Positions 9,922 through 18,864 of a stretch of 21,386 nucleotides of DNA are shown piece by piece. The stretch is from the NCBI GenBank assembly GCA_000969725.1, contig JXSR01S005785.1; one strand, given 5' to 3'. The first letter of the stretch is position 1. Each line of letters opens with the position of its first letter. The translations under genes were made by a program, and so were the position numbers. The notes below the pieces were generated by a model. That model was given only the letters and a program-made list of their open reading frames with translations, did not search any database and was not told the origin of the DNA. The DNA is from Ophiothrix spiculata. Taxonomy: Eukaryota > Echinodermata > Ophiuroidea > Amphilepidida > Ophiotrichidae.

Positions 9922-10044
9922 TTATTATCTCTCGTACTTCTTTAGACAAATTTTTAGCAAACATTCCAACATTAGCCAAAAATCGATCTTCGTGTTGTAG
10001 GTTGGCAACAATTTCAACTTCGATTTCAGTTTTTAAATCCAATG
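9922..10044 (-). CDS. Exon candidate of an unrecognised minus-strand gene
   Basis: On the minus strand, an acceptor-like TACAGTCAG ends at 10045. A frame starting CA|TTG GAT TTA AAA is open, and a donor-like GTATGG lies at 9921-9916. The 40 complete codons read as a charged, probably helical peptide containing LDLKTEIEVEIVANLQHEDR and later NLSKEVREII. It has a more protein-like composition than the Ile/Leu/Lys-rich chance frames elsewhere. The exon begins in phase 1, which matches the phase left by the donor at 10931-10929. I do not recognise the family. The pyrimidine tract before the acceptor is poor, and the open frame runs on to 9785, so both exon ends are uncertain. Confidence 0.35.
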
Positions 10045-10189
10045 CTGACTGTACTTATAAATATTGAGACACGTTGTATCTTGGTATTAATTTACATATC
10101 TCGACTATATTGGTTGTTTATAACAAAAATGTCAAAATTATAATTGTGTTAAATTAAAAATAGGAACATACGAGCTGCACAGCTGTGAT
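10045..10189. other. AT-rich spacer, possible intron
   Basis: No gene is recognised. If the minus-strand gene model is right, this stretch and family A copy 3 lie in an intron of about 886 bp. Confidence 0.3.
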
Positions 10190-10625
10190 ATTCTCCTAGT
10201 TTTACTCAGAGAGTGTTGGTTGATCGAAAATAAAAAATAGCAATCAAATGAACAAACAAAAACATACAAACTATTTTGAAATCAGTCGATGACCGTATCA
10301 CGGCGTGAAATACTTCACACAACCTCATACATAGTCAATAGTAAATGTGTTAAGTGTCCTATCGAAACAAATGGCCCCTTGAATAAATATATCTAGGAAA
10401 AAGAGCATCTCACTGATACAGTAGATGTTTTATGCTTGTTTGGATATTTGTTATTGAATATCATAGACTACTACTCTAGTGCACTGAAATAACATTAGAG
10501 TTAGTCGATTGACCACTAGTATCTGATGGTATTATCATTGGAGATGGTCAGCAGCGTCCGGTGTTGGATAATATTGAATTATTCAACCATATGTAAACAA
10601 ATGAAAGACATCAGAATATTTTGTT
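10190..10625. repeat. Repeat family A, copy 3
   Basis: It shares GAAATCAGTCGATGACCGTA near 10279, AAAAAGAGCATCTCACTGAT near 10396, TTGTTTGGATATTTG near 10437 and TGAAATAACATTAGAG near 10484 with copies 1 and 2. It reads straight through the position at which copy 2 carries the TA-flanked element (CCCCTTGAATAAATAT at 10375-10390), giving an uninvaded version of the target. Confidence 0.7.
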
Positions 10626-10914
10626 TTTATACATGGCATAATTTGAAAATGTCCAACTTGCCCTTTATCAAATTCAAAAGTAATTTGAAGCCTGCTCCAA
10701 GAAAATGAGCATGATGAGCGTAAAGTTGCCAATTTGAATTTTGAATTAATATCATATTCTATTTAAAACATTCTCAACATTAAAATTATTTGATGCTTTC
10801 TTCTCTTTTAATTTTCAACTGAGATAGCAACTTTAATGAACACCCAAGACAGACAGATAGAAAATCAAACAAAAGATACACAATGAACAGAAATTGGGTA
10901 TTGTTCAAGTCATG

Positions 10915-11015
10915 AAAACTGTTTGCTTACCTGCTAGATGCGTTTTTGATGATGGAAAATCAAACATGAAAGAAAAAGAGAAAAAAAAACATCATTTAAT
11001 ACAAAATACAAAATT
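10915..11015 (-). repeat. Duplicated segment C, copy 1
   Basis: It shares, with 18420-18500, a minus-strand order of pyrimidine tract (CTTTTTCTTTCAT), ACGCATCTA and GGTAAG. It belongs to the larger duplicated set C-D-E that recurs at 18.4-20.1 kb in the same order. Confidence 0.55.
10931..10967 (-). CDS. First coding exon candidate (start codon plus donor)
   Basis: On the minus strand, an ATG at 10967-10965 opens twelve codons (MFDFPSSKTHLA plus one base) ending at a strong CAG|GTAAGC donor at 10930-10925. Joined to the exon candidate at 10044-9922, the frame continues as GCA GCA TTG GAT without a stop, because phases match. A diverged copy of this segment at 18428-18475 keeps the donor and the ACGCATCTA sequence before it but has no ATG. 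No acceptor AG lies between the T-rich tract and the ATG, so the leader would have to be contiguous with this exon. The product is not recognised. Confidence 0.3.
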
Positions 11016-11067
11016 TATAATTATTAACCACGTTAACATTTTTGTATATCATATATTTGATAGTTAC

Positions 11068-11330
11068 CTCTTTTCTGATCTGATACTTCGGAAGATTCCA
11101 CAAGCCTTACAAACACCAGTTCTGATATCGCGACATTTTTCCGGTGCTCACCGCTAAATGTACTCCTTTGTACTATAAGGAATCACCACGTGTGAGGAAA
11201 GTCTCTTGAAAGCAGCCCAGCTATAGAAATGTTTACATTTTGTCGTCACGATATCGATTCAAGAAGTTGACTGTAAGCTCCGCCCACCTCTGATTTGTCC
11301 CACTGCTAAGGCTTGTGATTCCTCCTCAAA
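11068..11330 (-). promoter_or_regulatory. Possible promoter and leader of the minus-strand gene
   Basis: This patch is visibly richer in G and C than its surroundings. On the minus strand it carries GGGCGGAGC (plus-strand GCTCCGCCC at 11278-11286), a GC-box-like sequence, and CACGTG (11188-11193), an E-box core. It ends with a donor-like AAAAGAG|GTAACT at 11067. Upstream short ATG frames exist. No TATA box at a convincing spacing was seen. The role is inferred only from composition and from its place just upstream of the exon candidates. Confidence 0.25.
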
Positions 11331-11448
11331 ATGAATATTTAGTGTTTAACTTCTACTTATCACTTTTATTCGATTTCAAAGAATTTATTCTAATCATGGT
11401 ACCATAGAGGAGATGCCTAACTATTAACAAAATGACTTTTGAATATGT

Positions 11449-12285
11449 GACCGGCCATCTCAAACCAGCCGTAAACGTAAATGCAGTCTTTTTTTATTGT
11501 CCCTCTTTTTGCAAAAAACATTCTGTAAAGATTAAAATTACACCTTAACTTCACTTGATTTCCAGAAGTCAAGTTATAGTCAGTTAATGGTTGTCAGGGA
11601 GTACAATGTATAAAAGATCAGCAAGCCCTATATTTTTGGTTGATAGTCGTCACAATATACCGTACATATATAGTTTATATTTCCGATCATTTTCTTGAAA
11701 TGAAACTTAACTGGTGTTTTTAAGTTAGTACAAGGATTGTGAAGAAATTAATTTCGGCAAAATACGACCTTGACGCGTATTTCCACCTGTAGCGCAAAAT
11801 TAAGTTTGATACATTTACGACTCTTTGAAATGGACGATCACATATGTGTTTGACATAGCTGTATTTTTTCGTCTAAAATATAGTACGACAAATTGTGACC
11901 GTCCATACCAAACCAGTCGTAAATACCACCTCTTGTCATTTTAACTTTTTTAAATATTTGCAAAGACCATGATTTATGGATCAAAAAGAACTTCACACGA
12001 TTTCCAGAACTCAAGTTATGGTCCGCAAAGGTTGTCAAGGAGTAAAACGTGTAACTGACATAAACGCGTTCAAAGATCAGTAAGTCCTATATTTTCTGTT
12101 GAGTGTCTTAAAAATATGAATTTTTATTTCACATTTCCTATCATTTTCTTAAAATGAAACAGTTATTTACTTTGCTGGTATTTTATAGTAAGCACAAGGA
12201 TTGTGAATCTGTCAAAAATTCAATTTGGGCAAATTATGACCTTGACATATATTTTCACCTGTAGAGCAAAACAAAGATTCTGGCA
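11449..12285. repeat. Tandem duplication, two ~450-bp units
   Basis: Unit 1 (11449-11896) and unit 2 (11897-12285) share GACCGKCCAT at the start, CAAACCAG(C/T)CGTAAA, GATTTCCAGAA, TCAAGTTAT, TGGTTGTCA(G/A)GGAGTA, AAAGATCAG(C/T)AAG, TATCATTTTCTT, CAAGGATTGTGAA, GACCTTGAC and TTTCACCTGTAG, all in order. The period is about 448 bp. Neither unit has a conserved open frame. It is an ordinary tandem duplication or a two-unit remnant of a satellite. Confidence 0.8.
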
Positions 12286-12470
12286 TTCATTCACATTACA
12301 TGCAAATTTACAAATATAAAAGATATTACAGAGTACACATTAAAAGGCTTATAAATATTCAAATACTAAAACAAACATCAAAATATAAACGGTTCATACG
12401 GGCTAGACAGCAACAATTATCATTTGAAATCAATTAAATCTATACTAGGTACTTTTTTTAGTCATGGAAT

Positions 12471-12625
12471 TACATAAGCAGTAAAAATGAGATCACCATT
12501 CAAAAAAGAGTAAAAAAAGACTCAAAATAGAGTAACGTTTAATCTAATCGGAATACAATAACCCCATTTTGAGTTATTTTTTTACTCTTCTTTGAAAGGT
12601 GATCACTTTTTTTACTTCTTATGTA
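12471..12625. mobile_element. 155-bp near-palindromic foldback element
   Basis: The left arm begins TACATAAGCAGTAAAA at 12471 and the right arm ends TTACTTCTTATGTA at 12625. Arms of about 65 bp pair over their whole length with few mismatches, including GATCACC, AAGAGTAAAAAAA and ACTCAAAAT, around a loop of roughly 25 bp. This is the form of a foldback MITE. The terminal TA dinucleotides could be a target duplication, but no uninvaded copy is present to prove it. Confidence 0.8.
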
Positions 12626-12689
12626 TTTGATTAATATCAGTTTCAAAACTGGCGAATAAATATTTTTTTTTACGTTTAGATTTTTAAAA

Positions 12690-13345
12690 AAAATCTAGCC
12701 ACAGGCGAGTAGGAAAATAATATAACGGATAAGGCTCATAGGATTTTGAGAAAGCAGTCGATCGGAAATTCAACGCAATGAATCTTTTAAGAACACCAGA
12801 GATTTATTTTCACTGCTTTAGCTCACATTACAAAAGTTCTTGACTTAACGAGTCTCGTGAGTTTAGCATTTTGTCATGTTTTTCTGTTTCTAAATTTGTT
12901 GAAATAAGATATATTTATAACATTCGGTTGTATTAGCCAGGCTAATCCCAATAGTGCAAATGCATTAAATTCAAGGGACGCCTCCGTGGTGTGAAAGACA
13001 GAATATTTGACAGAAATTTCGATTTTAGATGCAGGAGGAAACCGAAGTGCTCGGAGAAAACCTGCGAGGACGAGTATGGATCGACAACCAAATTCACGTA
13101 CAACCTAGGTCCGACCGGGAATCGAACCCGGGCCGCAGCGGTGAAAGGCGAGGTCAGAAACGCTGCGCCAACCCGTCCTCCCAACCTATTCCATCTACGG
13201 GCAATCTGACGCATTGAAAAAACCTAGAAAATAAAGCGATTCATGACACGTGGAAAGAATGATGTAAGTTTAATGAGTTAAATTGCTTCAAGCTTTAAGA
13301 ACACCACGGCAATCACGTCAGATCTCAAACTCGGTGACTCTATTA
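12690..13345. repeat. Duplicated segment D, copy 1 (split by a SINE)
   Basis: The left part (12690-12918) matches 18865-19115 through GATAACGGAT / ATAACGGATAAGG, TTTTAAGAACACCAGAGA / TTTAGAAGAACACAGGAGA, CATTACAAAA and GTTGAAAT(A/C)AGATAT. The right part (13192-13345) matches 19129-19290 through CATCTACGGGCAAT, GATGAGTTA / AATGAGTTA and ACGGCAATCA. The SINE sits between them. Confidence 0.7.
12919..13190 (-). mobile_element. tRNA-derived SINE with conserved central domain
   Basis: On the minus strand the head begins GGGAGGACGGG at 13182. It has an A-box-like TGGCGCAGCG (13170-13161) and a perfect B box GGTTCGATTCC (13128-13118) followed by CCGGTCGGACC. A central block at 13073-13031 (GGTTTTCTCCGAGCACTTCG then GTTTCCTCC) resembles the conserved cores shared by animal SINE superfamilies such as V, Deu, Meta or Nin, but I cannot choose among them. 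The tail contains a 15-bp palindrome at 12932-12946. The acceptor stem does not pair fully, so this is not a tRNA gene. Flanking AACATTC / AACCTATTC could be a decayed target duplication. Confidence 0.8.
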
Positions 13346-13499
13346 TTTCTACAACCTTTGAAATTTAATGCTTTGGAAATTCGAAACACAATTTCATCAC
13401 AATTTTAATTAATTTTATATCGAAGATCGTTTTCTATATTCAGTGAAACAATTAATTATATCATGACAAGTACTGCATAATAATACGAAAACAAAACAA

Positions 13500-14310
13500 A
13501 TTTGACTTTTGATAAGAAAAGAGAAACATTTCGCGATAGATTTTAGCTGAGACCTTGAGAAATTGCATTTGCTACTATCTGTTTCATGATGATATCTTAA
13601 ATTACAAACCTCGGGAGTTTTGGTATTTTGTCGTGATCATTTCGCTTTTTCCGTTCACGTTTTAAGCATCACTTGCACATCAGAATTAGATAATATAAGT
13701 AGACAAGACGGTAGTTTCTTACATGCTCATAGGTCACATGTAGAAAGAGTTTTTGGCCGGTTTTCAATATAGATTTTTTAACTGAGTCCAGGTCGCCGAA
13801 ATTTAAAAAAGCTCTTTAGATCGATCATGTCACCGAGTAGTAAAAATGGTTAAAAAGATGAACTCTGTTGAGTAGTACACCGGCACATGGGTAGATGCCC
13901 TTTCAAAAATTAAGAGCTCGCTCACAACTCGGAGGTATCCTTGAGGATCTCGACCAATACTCGTGCCAGCATCGGTTGAGCGAGTTGAAAAATCGGTGGA
14001 AAGTTTCTCAGCTAAACTCTGTTTAGTTCGGCGAGATGTGAGCGAGCTCTGAAGCTTTGGAAGATTATTAAGCTTGGGTGGTGCTCGCTCGATTGTGACT
14101 TTAGCAGTAGCGAGTCAGCTCGGCCAGAGCTCGACAGACTACACTTTATGTGACTTAAACATATCACATGGATAGAATTATTAAAGTTTGATGAGTTAAA
14201 CAGCTTCAAGCTTTATAAAATACACATGCAATTATCTTAGACATACAACTCCATACTACAGTTGCATTGTCAAATACCTGGTGAAACACAAAAGTTTTGA
14301 TATTAATTTA
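13500..14310. repeat. Duplicated segment D, copy 2 (interrupted)
   Basis: TTTCGCGATAGATTTTAGC near 13530 matches ATCGCGATAGATTTGGGGC near 18947. After an interruption, GTTTGATGAGTTAAACAGCT near 14186 matches GTTTGATGAGTTAGATAGCT near 19206, then GACATACAACTC. D1 and D2 lie in tandem. Confidence 0.6.
13780..14140. other. GC-richer insert rich in GAGCTCG motifs within D2
   Basis: This stretch has no counterpart in the other D copies. An exact 13-bp inverted repeat, GAGCTCGCTCACA at 13914-13926 and TGTGAGCGAGCTC at 14037-14049, extends imperfectly outward. Further partial repeats such as GAGCGAG, GTGCTCGCTCG and CAGAGCTCGAC follow to 14130. It is probably an inserted mobile sequence of unknown class. 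Confidence 0.45.
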
Positions 14311-14797
14311 CAGACGGAAACTTTTTTAAACAATTTTCAATATCAGAAGCTGATAATATTATATCACAATATCAGTTATTAGTGTATTGTTTTTACAGGA
14401 ACACAGGTAAACAAACAAAAGTTCAATCAAAATTGACAACAAACATAACCTAAAGCTAGAGTCTGATATAAGAATGATAAGTCTCTTTTCTTTCAACAAA
14501 CTTGGCATTGTAATGCTTGAAAAACATACTGTATCACCATAATATTTACCAATTTTATAACGAAGATTGCTTTCAATAGTTTAGTGAAAAGAGTAACACG
14601 TGTAAAGATTGATTAAAATTGACACATTTAGTCTGATAGCTTTGAAAATGATAATAAAATCATCATGACAGCAGTTATTGGACCCTAATACCGCAAACGG
14701 TATTTGTTCAAATGTAAGTCTCTTATGATCCCTCCCTCTTATAGTTAACAAAAGATTAAAAGTATATTAACATGAAAGTTTTCTTATTAACACCAGG
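14311..14797. other. AT-rich spacer, no recognised gene
   Basis: No repeat, RNA or coding signal recognised. Confidence 0.5.
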
Positions 14798-15110
14798 CGT
14801 TAAATAAATCTAAATATTATTAATCTCAACTTGTGTCTGACAGTCTCCCGATTTTCTTTTTTGTTCATTCAGGTAAAAGGTCTTTTGCCAAGTAGAGCAG
14901 ACAGAACAAGGTTGATGAACACTAAAACAAAATGTTAATAGGTATTCATGTTCACATGTTAGCAAGCAAGCGTTTAATCTAAATTATATTACCCCGAGCT
15001 TGTGTCTGGCTGTCTCCTCATTTCCTTTTTGTCCTTTCAAGTAAAGGGGCTTTTCAATTGAGCACAGCAGGCACACCAAGGTTGATCAAATTTATGCAAA
15101 TGTTTTTCTA
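14798..15110. repeat. Tandem duplication, two ~170-bp units
   Basis: GCGTTAAATAAATCTAAAT near 14798 matches GCGTTTAATCTAAATTAT near 14970. CTTGTGTCTG at 14830 matches 14999, and AAGGTTGATGAA near 14908 matches AAGGTTGATCAA near 15078. The period is about 170 bp throughout, with moderate divergence. Confidence 0.75.
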
Positions 15111-15145
15111 CAATTAATGTTTGTGTTTACTAGCTCGTGGAAACA

Positions 15146-15640
15146 GTCTCATCTGGTGTCTGTCGAAGGATTCATCTTGGTTTACTCTAGAATAAAGAAC
15201 ATTTTTTTTCTTCACAATTGTTTTCGCTTCTTTGTCAAGTAGACAGCTAATATGATATTGTTTTTTCGGAAATTTAGATATGCTTAATTTACATTTTGAT
15301 TGCAATTAAAAATCTAATAAAACAGTTTTCCGCTTTGATTCCAGAAAGCTTTCTAATCTATCGTGGTAAATTTGAAACACAAACCTATTCTTAGTCTCAT
15401 CTGGTGTCTGTTGAACATGTGAATGATTTATCTTGGTTTACTCTTGAATAAAGAACCTTTTTTTTTCGCAATTGTTTCGCGTCCTTTGTTACGTAGGCAG
15501 CTAATATAATATTCTTTCACTGAAATTTAGATATACGTAATTTACTTTTTGATTACTTTTGAACATCTAACAAAACAATTTTCCGTTTTGATTCCAGAAA
15601 GCTTTTTTACAACTCAACTATCAATCGATATCAATGTTCC
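15146..15640. repeat. Tandem duplication, two ~250-bp units
   Basis: GTCTCATCTGGTGTCTG occurs at 15146-15162 and 15394-15410. Both are followed by TCTTGGTTTACTCT, AATAAAGAAC, AGCTAATAT, GAAATTTAGATAT and TTTGATTCCAGAAAGCTTT in order. A diverged third piece lies near 19584-19700 (CATCTTGGTAAAGC, GGAAATTTAGA, TTTTGATTCCCGAAACG), ahead of segment E copy 2, as here ahead of copy 1. Confidence 0.8.
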
Positions 15641-15654
15641 GTTGTCGGATTTGT

Positions 15655-15990
15655 TGAAAAGCGGCTGATTCTCTTCCACTTAACCATCAAACTTGTAAGC
15701 CATGAATATATTTTCTATTCCCTTTAAGATAATCGCCAGACAAGCTGCGCTACAACGGAATTGATTTAATGCAATTATGCAACTCTTGTCTCGCGGGACA
15801 GCGTCTTCTCAAGTTCATTATTCTTATATGTGTATTCTGTCGAAGAAAGTTCAATACTCATAAGAGAAAACAAGCGTGTTTCTTGATTCTCCAGTCGATA
15901 TGGCGGACACAAATTGTCCTTGTAAACTTCCTCTAGAGAGCCTCTGACTTATAATTTGAGCTCTTGAAGATTCAAAGCTGAATGGACATT
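15655..15990. repeat. Duplicated segment E, copy 1
   Basis: Compared with 19780-20070, several blocks are almost unchanged: CCACTTAACCA, AATAATCGCCAGACAAGC (one base different here), CAATTATGCAACTCTTGTCT, CTCGCGGG, GTGCATTCTGTCGA / GTGTATTCTGTCGA, GGCGGACAC and CTTGTAAACTTCCTC followed by AGAGAGCC. These are better conserved than the D segments between the same duplicates. On the minus strand both copies can be read as RLS-GSLQG--VSA, but frames stop soon on both sides. The blocks could be a promoter and 5' exon or merely slowly diverged repeat. Confidence 0.7.
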
Positions 15991-16089
15991 TTTCTTAAAC
16001 TCAAAAATCTGCAAGCCTGTTATTTAGCGATAGGGGCCTATATATTGATTTAACCCTAACTCCCAAACGCTTAAAACTATAAAGTCCGT

Positions 16090-16200
16090 ATACGTTATAC
16101 AAAAATGTCCCGTTTCCCCTGGGATTCGAACCCCGACCTCTCGTATCCTAATCTAATGTACACCTATGGCAAGCCACCGAGTATGACCTGCCATGGCAGC
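16090..16200 (-). mobile_element. Degenerate tRNA-like SINE head
   Basis: On the minus strand a perfect B box GGTTCGAATCC lies at 16132-16122, in a T-arm that pairs at four of five positions (CGGGG with CCCAG). An A box is doubtful (TGGCTTGCCATAGG near 16169). A 12-bp palindrome CTGCCATGGCAG occupies 16188-16199. No complete cloverleaf can be drawn and no conserved central domain is seen, so this is a fragment or decayed SINE and not a tRNA gene. Confidence 0.55.
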
Positions 16201-17215
16201 ACTTTCGTACCCATCTGTATCCCCCGTCTATGACGAATTTGGACTTTCGACTTAATTTCTTGATGTTTACTTGTAGGATTTTGTTGGATAGTGACGTGTT
16301 AGGATTATATAGTAATAATTGAGAAGTTGCGTTGTAAATCCGCGATCGCTATTTTCGACGCTAACCTTATTTCTATTCAAATGCAAATGAGCAGCTGTGA
16401 AAATAGCGTCAGCGGAACCCTTATTTAACTACATTTCAATTAGAGCTGTACGTAAAAATCAACTTATATTTTCACTTCGTGTATTTTTATACAATCAAAG
16501 TGTGTCACCTTGACTTACACACATGGTCTAACATATAGTCTAGACATTAACTAATGCTTATTAAAACAACCGTTTCCTAATCAACATCCAGAAATTAAGA
16601 GCTTTAGTTTGCTATTGTTCAAGCCAATTTCGCCTTCTGACTGCCTTTCTCATTGAATTGTATGGTACACAACTTAACGTGCAAGCACCTGTTTGCTATT
16701 TCTCTCATAGAGAACGCAAACGTTAAATGTAGCGGTTGATATTACCGCTTGACTTGGAAATAGCGTAAAACAGCCCGATTTTCACGCTAAATTAACGGGG
16801 ATATACGTTAAACTGTTATTGTGCTTATACTGTGTTCTTATTTCTGGCAAAACTAATCGAATGATAATGATCAGAACAAAATGACTACAGTTATTCATGC
16901 TCAGTGATCACAACGGGGTACAGATTAATTCCATGGCTTCATGATTTCATGGCCACATGCGTGCGCAGCACTAGGGACTAGAAATTATAAACCCCACACA
17001 TAATTGATTAAGTGGGTGTTATCCCATTATAAAGTAAAGGGATATAAAGATATCTATAAATTAGTCCCTGACGCTAGCTTCCTAAATAGCGTCAGCGCAT
17101 ACCGTAGCAATAACCGTTATGCATTTTACAGTTGGGTTATCGCATACGGTAACCTTAACCTTATTTTCGCAACCTTTCAATTATGATTTGTTAGGATTAT
17201 ATAATAATAATAATG
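16200..17215. repeat. Cluster of AATAGCGT motifs and hairpins
   Basis: The motif AAATAGCGT or its close variants appears near 16348 (inverted, CGCTATTTTCGACG), 16400 (GAAAATAGCGTCAGCGG), 16749 (GGAAATAGCGTAAAA), 16775 (inverted, TTTTCACGCTAAA) and 17085 (CTAAATAGCGTCAGCG). A perfect hairpin CTGACGCTA / TAGCGTCAG spans 17068-17095. GTTAGGATTATATA occurs at ~16298 and ~17189, hinting that the two ends are related copies. No coding seen. Confidence 0.5.
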
Positions 17216-18419
17216 CTCTCTTTAGTACTTCTGGTCCTAGAATGCAAATATGCAATAATACACTTAAAAGTTTAATGAGGTCTCTGATATTTTACAAATA
17301 AAATGAAAAAATAAAGTCACCTTAATTTCCTTGTTGAATGCTACAAATGAAATAAAGATATTCTTATAGTAAACATGGTAAAAGAAAATTCATTCCTTTC
17401 ACTCGTGAAGCATTGTCAAACCATGAATGATACTAGTAATAACAGTGAAGCAGTGGCAATGACTGCTTGTTATAAACTTGATAGTGTGTTGAATAACAGA
17501 CTACACTTTGACAAGTAATTACTTTCTCGTTTGCGCAGATAACCTTCCTTCGCCTATGGCAGTCAGAGATTTTGTAGCGGTAAATTGTATGTCATTAATG
17601 GGTTATACATACTCTTAAATTGTCAAGGTAGTTTGACCTGTATGTACGGCTTCAAATATAAAATATAAAATGGTGTGACATGTATTATAAGCATAACAGA
17701 TAACGGAGCACATTTCTTGTTTATGCAGAAAAAAAAAATCTTATTTTTTCAGGAAAAAAATATAATTAAAAAAAACCTTGCAATTTCGTCATATAGTGTG
17801 ATGAAGATTTAACTAAATATAATTTCTGGGATACGATTCTTTTCAGTCTTTGATCAACGCATGCATTGTATTTCTAAATATAAACTTTGACAAATCCGAA
17901 ATTCGGGTATTTTTACTTTAGTTCAAATCCTGATAAATCAGACATATTAAATCTTGGTTTTTAAACCGACATGTTATTAGCTTTGAAACTGTTTTGTGGT
18001 CACAAACGCCCCATGGGTTAAAGAATAAATGAATAGCTATATTATGAGTGCCTGTTATATGAAGCAATTCCAGTCAGTCATTAATTTGAACACATTCGGA
18101 ATCAGATCAACCTTTCTTATCGTAGGGGCTTTCAAACATTTATACATGGATGAAAATACTTGTCCAATGGAATTTATTTTTTCAGTATTTCAAAAGTTGA
18201 TTTTTGTATACAAATAAAGAGAAAGAACATGGAAAATTGGTGTTTCTTGTACTGAAATTGCAGGGACAGAACTATTTTATTTGCGTCACTTAAGGTTTAT
18301 TAACCTGGCTATCAGGCTTTGGGCACTTTCTTTCGTGGTCTCTCTTAAAAATAAAGGTTTCGATGTCCACAAGGATAAAGATACTTAAGTACAGACAATA
18401 TGTATTTAAAGATCATCAA
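17216..18419. other. AT-rich stretch, no recognised gene
   Basis: Only short chance frames are seen. A small perfect hairpin AAGCAGT / ACTGCTT lies near 17447-17467. GTTCAAATCC near 17922 resembles a pol III B box but has no A box partner. No counterpart of the 10044-9922 exon candidate was found at the expected distance below segment C copy 2. Confidence 0.5.
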
Positions 18420-18500
18420 AATTGAGAACTTACCCGTTAGATGCGTTGCGAATGGCAGATATCAATGAAAAGAAAGAAAGAAAAAAATACATTTAATGCA
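18420..18500 (-). repeat. Duplicated segment C, copy 2
   Basis: Read on the minus strand, a CTTTCTTTCTTTT tract is followed by CGCAACGCATCTAACG and a GGTAAGT donor-like site, matching segment C copy 1. The start codon of copy 1 is absent (TTCATTG), so if copy 1 is a coding exon this copy is altered or non-coding. Confidence 0.5.
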
Positions 18501-18864
18501 AGATCAAAACTATATCACCATATCATGATAATCATTTATGTCTAAGTAGTCTACTTTTCAAATAAATCTGAATAAAACGAATGATAACTGCTACATCCTA
18601 TTCTAAATTAATATTTAGAAAAATATTCCACTAATTATTAGCAATCGATTTCAAAAATTATATCTTCATCATGTTCTTATGACCAATTAAGAATGTTTAA
18701 AATAGATATATGTCTGTTTTGTTTTTAATATACATTATATACAATACTGTCATCTGAAATGATTTGAATCCATGCTAATCAATGCAAGAAAGTGTTTTTG
18801 TAATGTTGATATCAGGTTTAATATCGGACCAATAAATGAAACTACATTATGTTCAGATTTTTTG
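18500..18864. other. AT-rich spacer, no recognised gene
   Basis: Nothing recognised between segments C and D of the second duplicate. The GC-box-bearing patch of the first duplicate has no clear counterpart here. Confidence 0.4.

Noticed and set aside
12295..12310. Octamer ATGCAAAT as a regulatory site
   Set aside because: Several such octamers occur by chance in AT-rich DNA, and no positional or conserved context supports a role.
13109..13182. Functional tRNA gene on the minus strand
   Set aside because: The B box is perfect, but the acceptor stem does not pair and the sequence continues into a SINE central domain and tail.
12942..13217. Overlapping open frames of 62-90 codons on both strands
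   Set aside because: They lie within the SINE, whose higher GC content reduces stop codons. None resembles a protein.
16120..16190. Functional tRNA gene on the minus strand
   Set aside because: Good T-arm only. A box and acceptor stem are not convincing, so a SINE remnant is more likely.
17915..17935. Pol III B box on the plus strand (GTTCAAATCC)
   Set aside because: No A box at a suitable distance and no tRNA-like arms.
18466..18488. GAAA-type microsatellite
   Set aside because: Too short and interrupted. It is the complement of the pyrimidine tract of segment C.
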